DNA of 34,145 bases from Clostridiales bacterium (GTDB lineage Bacteria; Bacillota; Clostridia; Lachnospirales; Lachnospiraceae). The stretch lies in contig JAJQCO010000202.1 of NCBI GenBank assembly GCA_021202655.1, positions 1-34,145 on the forward strand. The letters run 5' to 3'. A program made the translations under genes and the position numbers. Positions 31,373-34,145 of this stretch are shown here, in pieces. The first letter of the stretch is position 1. Every line of letters begins with the position of its first letter. The notes beneath the pieces were generated by a model that ran no database searches, had not been told where the DNA came from, and saw only the letters and a list, made by a program, of their open reading frames with translations.

Positions 31373-32754
31373 GTGAAAGTGAAATCATAACGCAAAATCC
31401 ATTAGGCTCCGAACCTCTCAGAAAACTGATTCCCCATTACGCGATCCCGGCCACCATCGCTCTGGTCGTGAACGCGCTCTATAATATCGTTGACCAGATT
31501 TTCATTGGGCAGACGGTAGGATACCTGGGAAACACAGCCACGAATATTATCAATCCACTTATGATCATTATGCTGGGGATCGCCACCCTCTGGGGAGACG
31601 GCTGCGCGTCCTACACAAGCCTTCAGCAGGGGAAAGGAAATAACGAAAACGCCTCCACAGGGGTATGTAATACGTTTGTCGTATCTTTGGTCATTGGATT
31701 GATTTTCATGGCAATCTCTTTGATTTTTCTGAAACCCATATGCCTGCTGTTTGGCGCTTCAGAAACCTCTCTCCCATACGCGATGGCTTACGGTTCGATT
31801 ATTGCGTTTGGATTTCCCCTGATGGCAATCCTCAATCCGGTTACCGCATGTGTCCGTGTGGACGGAGGAGCTACCTATGGAATGATCGGTCTGCTGGTTG
31901 CCTGCTGTTCCAACATCGCTCTTGACGCGCTCTTTTGCATGGGATTTGGCTGGGGCGTACAGGGCGCGGCGATTGCCACAGTGATCGGAGAATTGATCAA
32001 TGTAATCTGGATATTGGCTTACATACCCAGGTTCAAAACAGTAACCATACGAAAAAAATACTTCCGTCCCAGTCTGTCCGTGATAAAAAGCATTGCCGGT
32101 CTTGGCGCTTCCAGCTGTATCTTACAGCTTTCCTTCGCATTGATTGCGGCCGTTTCCAATAATATGCTTGCCATCTATGGCGCACTGTCAAAATATGGGG
32201 CGGACATCACCGTAGCAGCCATGGGAATTACCATAAAAATCAGCAATGTGGCGGTGAATGTGGTACAGGGCATTTCCACCGGTTCACAGCCGATTATGGG
32301 CTATAACTACGGCGCCGGCAAATATGAACGCACAAAATCCACATTCCGCTTCGTAGCTGTCACAGGCACCCTGTTCATGGCTTTAGCCACCGTTGTTTTT
32401 CAGCTTTGCCCGATGGCGCTGGTGTCCCTGTTCGGATCGGAATCCGAACTGTACAATGAATTTGCCGTTATGTGCATGCATATCTTCCTGATGCTTGTCG
32501 TGGCAAACGGGCTGCAATATTGCGCCAGCATTTTCTTTCAGTCTGTCGGAAAACCCTTGCAGGCTTCCATCAATACGTTTGCAAAGCAGATTTTCCTTGT
32601 ACCGCTTACTATGATTGCCCTTTCCCATATCATGGGGGTGACAGGCGTGCTCTGGGCGGGGCCGATTACCGATGGAATCGCGTGCCTGATCTCTGTTATT
32701 CTTTTGAAGAGGAACTGGGAAAAAATATTTCCGGAAACGCCAAAAGCTTCATAG
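31369..32754 (+). CDS. MATE family multidrug/toxin efflux transporter
   Basis: A 461-residue integral membrane protein with about twelve helices. It begins with the MATE pattern (ALVVNALYNIVDQIFIGQTVG) and has a second half that repeats it (SIAGLGASSCILQLSFALIAAVSNN, GISTGSQPIMGYNYGAGK). MepA-like. It exports cationic compounds using Na+ or H+; the substrates are unknown. It overlaps the kinase-like gene and has GAGGAGGAG before the ATG. A convergent MerR regulator with an effector domain lies 33 bases beyond its end. Confidence 0.93.
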   Translation: MSESEIITQNPLGSEPLRKLIPHYAIPATIALVVNALYNIVDQIFIGQTVGYLGNTATNIINPLMIIMLGIATLWGDGCASYTSLQQGKGNNENASTGVCNTFVVSLVIGLIFMAISLIFLKPICLLFGASETSLPYAMAYGSIIAFGFPLMAILNPVTACVRVDGGATYGMIGLLVACCSNIALDALFCMGFGWGVQGAAIATVIGELINVIWILAYIPRFKTVTIRKKYFRPSLSVIKSIAGLGASSCILQLSFALIAAVSNNMLAIYGALSKYGADITVAAMGITIKISNVAVNVVQGISTGSQPIMGYNYGAGKYERTKSTFRFVAVTGTLFMALATVVFQLCPMALVSLFGSESELYNEFAVMCMHIFLMLVVANGLQYCASIFFQSVGKPLQASINTFAKQIFLVPLTMIALSHIMGVTGVLWAGPITDGIACLISVILLKRNWEKIFPETPKAS

Positions 32755-32786
32755 ACGTTCCGAAAACAATATTGGCCGGCAGCAGC

Positions 32787-33593
32787 TTATGTGTTGTCGG
32801 CCGGTATTGTGTAACCGTCAAATACCTGTATTTCGTTATATCGGCTGTTGATTTTCAACTGGTCACGGGTCAGATTGGAGAAAACAGCAATTCGCCTGTC
32901 GGAAACGCCGAAGCGCTGCTCCAAAAACGGAATGTGATTCAAATCCGGATCAAACTCCATTTGCAGACAGGCCCAGGTTCCTCCGGGCAGTTGGATGACC
33001 TTTTCGTCCGTCTGCTCGGTTGGCAGCACCTCATAAAACAGATATTGCCTGACTTCCCCGCCGTCAAAAAGGAACATAAAACCCGTGGGCAGAAGGGTGG
33101 AGAGTCCCCTGCTTTCCGCATAATCAAATAATTGAGTGGAAATGCGGCCAAACTGCGTGATATTTGCCAGATTGCCCACGTATTCCTCTACGATAAAAAA
33201 ACGCGGCGCGATCTCCCGCCGATAAATTCCCTTGCTGGCAGCGTAACTGTCCTGCTCCTCCTGGCATTGCAAAGAGTATTCAATTTTGCGCAGATCGGTC
33301 TGCATTTTGCAAATTTTCTCTTCCGTCCAGCGCTTGCCGTCCTCCAGCAGCTTTCTCTGCCAATAAGCGTTTTCGCTCTGATACTGTTTCAATTCTTTCA
33401 GCGGGATGTCCAGATTGATGCAGAGCAGGATAATATCCAGTGTAGATAATTGCTCCGGCGCGTAATAGCGATACCGGCTGTCCGGATCAACGTAGGCAGG
33501 CAAAAGAATTCCCAGCTTCTCATAGTAGAGCAGCGAATTGATATTAACACCTCGCAGCTTTGCAAATTCTCCGATGGTAAGATAATGATTCAT
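32787..33593 (-). CDS. MerR family transcriptional regulator with GyrI-like effector domain
   Basis: A 268-residue regulator. The N-terminal MerR helix-turn-helix reads YLTIGEFAKLRGVNINSLLYYEKLGIL...DPDSRYRYY, then a coiled coil. The C-terminal about 150 residues resemble a GyrI-like small-molecule-binding domain (BltR/TipAS-like). The family bends its promoter when bound to drug. ATG at 33593 is preferred, with a TTG at 33599 as the alternative; AGGAGA lies upstream. It may control the neighbouring MATE transporter or the divergent PNPOx-like gene. Confidence 0.9.
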   Translation of the reverse strand: MNHYLTIGEFAKLRGVNINSLLYYEKLGILLPAYVDPDSRYRYYAPEQLSTLDIILLCINLDIPLKELKQYQSENAYWQRKLLEDGKRWTEEKICKMQTDLRKIEYSLQCQEEQDSYAASKGIYRREIAPRFFIVEEYVGNLANITQFGRISTQLFDYAESRGLSTLLPTGFMFLFDGGEVRQYLFYEVLPTEQTDEKVIQLPGGTWACLQMEFDPDLNHIPFLEQRFGVSDRRIAVFSNLTRDQLKINSRYNEIQVFDGYTIPADNT

Positions 33594-33628
33594 AAACAAA
33601 CAGTCTCCTGTCCTCCAAATATCCCTTT

Positions 33629-33657
33629 ATTATAATGGAGTTAAGGAAAAGAGGCAA
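33629..33657 (-). promoter_or_regulatory. Promoter of the MerR gene
   Basis: On the minus strand, TTGCCT (33657-33652), a 17-base spacer, TATAAT (33634-33629). Confidence 0.6.
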
Positions 33658-33662
33658 GGCGT

Positions 33663-33785
33663 TTGACAAAATCTGATTTTGAAAGCAACGAGGAGCGCTG
33701 GGCTTATTGGGCAAGATGGTCCTATTACCATGCGTTCTGCCCACTGCCTAAAGATCCTGCAATAACAATTCACTCTGAAATTTAA
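33663..33785 (+). CDS. Possible small ORF in the MerR/PNPOx gap
   Basis: From TTG at 33663 to TAA at 33785 runs a 40-residue frame rich in Trp and Tyr (ERWAYWARWSYYHAFCPLP). The composition looks like real protein, but there is only a weak GAGG upstream and no ATG. It could be a remnant of a longer gene. No family recognised. Confidence 0.3.
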   Translation: MTKSDFESNEERWAYWARWSYYHAFCPLPKDPAITIHSEI

Positions 33786-33811
33786 TAGTGACTCATAAAT
33801 TTGCTAATATC

Positions 33812-33840
33812 TTGTTATCTAACAGCGACTCCGATATAAT
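33812..33840 (+). promoter_or_regulatory. Promoter upstream of the partial PNPOx-like gene
   Basis: TTGTTA (33812-33817), a 17-base spacer, TATAAT (33835-33840). The leader of about 130 bases that follows contains a perfect AACATGC-TT-GCATGTT hairpin (33859-33874). Confidence 0.55.
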
Positions 33841-33973
33841 GAGCGCAAGTGAGGAAGGAACATGCTTGCATGTTTCTGACGAACGGCGAATTGGATCGTG
33901 AGCTTTGCTCATGATATACTAAGCATAGTTCAAGCAACCACATAATTTCAAATGATTTCAGGAGGTCATTCAT

Positions 33974-34145
33974 ATGTTAAACGAAAATGTAAAAAAGCTG
34001 CTCGATGCAAGTATGTGGGATCTGGCTACCTGTGCCAGTGGCGAGCCGAACGTGGTTCCGGTTGCCTTTAAGATGGTAACGGAGGACGGCAAGCTGGCGG
34101 TTGGAGATGTGTTCCTGGAAACCACACTGAACAATCTGAATGCCA
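33974..34145 (+). CDS. Pyridoxamine 5'-phosphate oxidase-like protein, partial
   Basis: The first 57 codons of a gene cut by the window end. MLNENVKKLLDASMWDLATC followed by ASGEPNVVPVAFKMV fits the PNPOx split-barrel family, which binds FMN or related cofactors. TCAGGAGG lies 8 bases before the ATG. It is divergent from the MerR regulator, which may control it. Confidence 0.8.
   Translation, partial: MLNENVKKLLDASMWDLATCASGEPNVVPVAFKMVTEDGKLAVGDVFLETTLNNLNA

Noticed and set aside
1-34145. CRISPR arrays, tRNA or rRNA genes, insertion sequences, phage integrase or attachment sites
   Set aside because: None was seen: no regularly spaced repeats, no transposase or integrase frames, and no cloverleaf-like segments noticed by eye.

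Overview
The window looks like chromosomal DNA of an anaerobic Clostridia, most likely a Lachnospiraceae-type gut bacterium. The signs are strong AGGAGG-type ribosome binding sites, TTGACA/TATAAT promoters with 17-18 bp spacers, a T-box leader, a radical-type 2-hydroxyacyl-CoA dehydratase-like system, 4Fe-4S ferredoxin-type proteins, an aldo/keto reductase with ferredoxin motifs and an Rrf2 regulator. The species cannot be named from the sequence. No tRNA, rRNA, CRISPR array, insertion sequence or phage gene was seen.

Left part, 1-8240, minus strand. A promoter near 8147-8175 precedes a sugar O-acetyltransferase, a secreted flavodoxin/aldo-keto reductase fusion lipoprotein and a broken FMN-reductase remnant. 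Then comes a very tightly packed set of five genes: a cysteine-less 2-hydroxyacyl-CoA dehydratase-like protein, a polytopic membrane ferredoxin, a cysteine-rich dehydratase or double-cubane-like protein, its ATP-dependent activase, and a DsbD/UreH-like membrane protein. This five-gene set is the best candidate for an undescribed redox system. It pairs an ATP-driven low-potential reductase with a membrane Fe-S protein and with a paralogue that lacks every candidate cluster ligand.

8243-11600, minus strand. An ABC importer (binding lipoprotein plus double-length permease, no ATPase) lies behind a clear T-box leader and ends at a terminator. This argues for amino-acid-related control of a transporter that would be called a ferric-iron type by homology.

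11639-18274, minus strand. This is a sulfur operon. A promoter drives a 45-residue leader peptide with five Cys codons and a terminator hairpin (a cysteine attenuator), followed by cysK, a TauCBA/SsuCBA-like importer, a DUF1847 protein, an ATP-grasp protein and the decayed remains of a trans-sulfuration PLP enzyme. A divergent Rrf2 regulator gene (18370-18765) is split by one in-frame TGA.

18835-23191, minus strand. A promoter overlapped by a large dyad drives a nitrilase-family amidohydrolase, larE, tcdA, a DUF2318-like Fe-S/metal lipoprotein and an HMA/UreH/cupredoxin fusion. The short motif TAGGCRAA recurs in this promoter, the cysK promoter and the rrf2 promoter, so one Rrf2-type regulon may join these units.

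23273-34145, mixed strands. Here are a class M-like sirtuin with Gln in place of the catalytic His, two pyridoxamine-phosphate-oxidase-like proteins (the second cut by the window end), an HxlR regulator, a ferredoxin-type aldo/keto reductase with a degenerate tetrad, an AAA-ATPase/PD-(D/E)XK protein, an internally shortened DUF318 permease with a small lipoprotein, tyrS behind a leader terminator, a cytidylate kinase-like/MATE pair and a MerR regulator.
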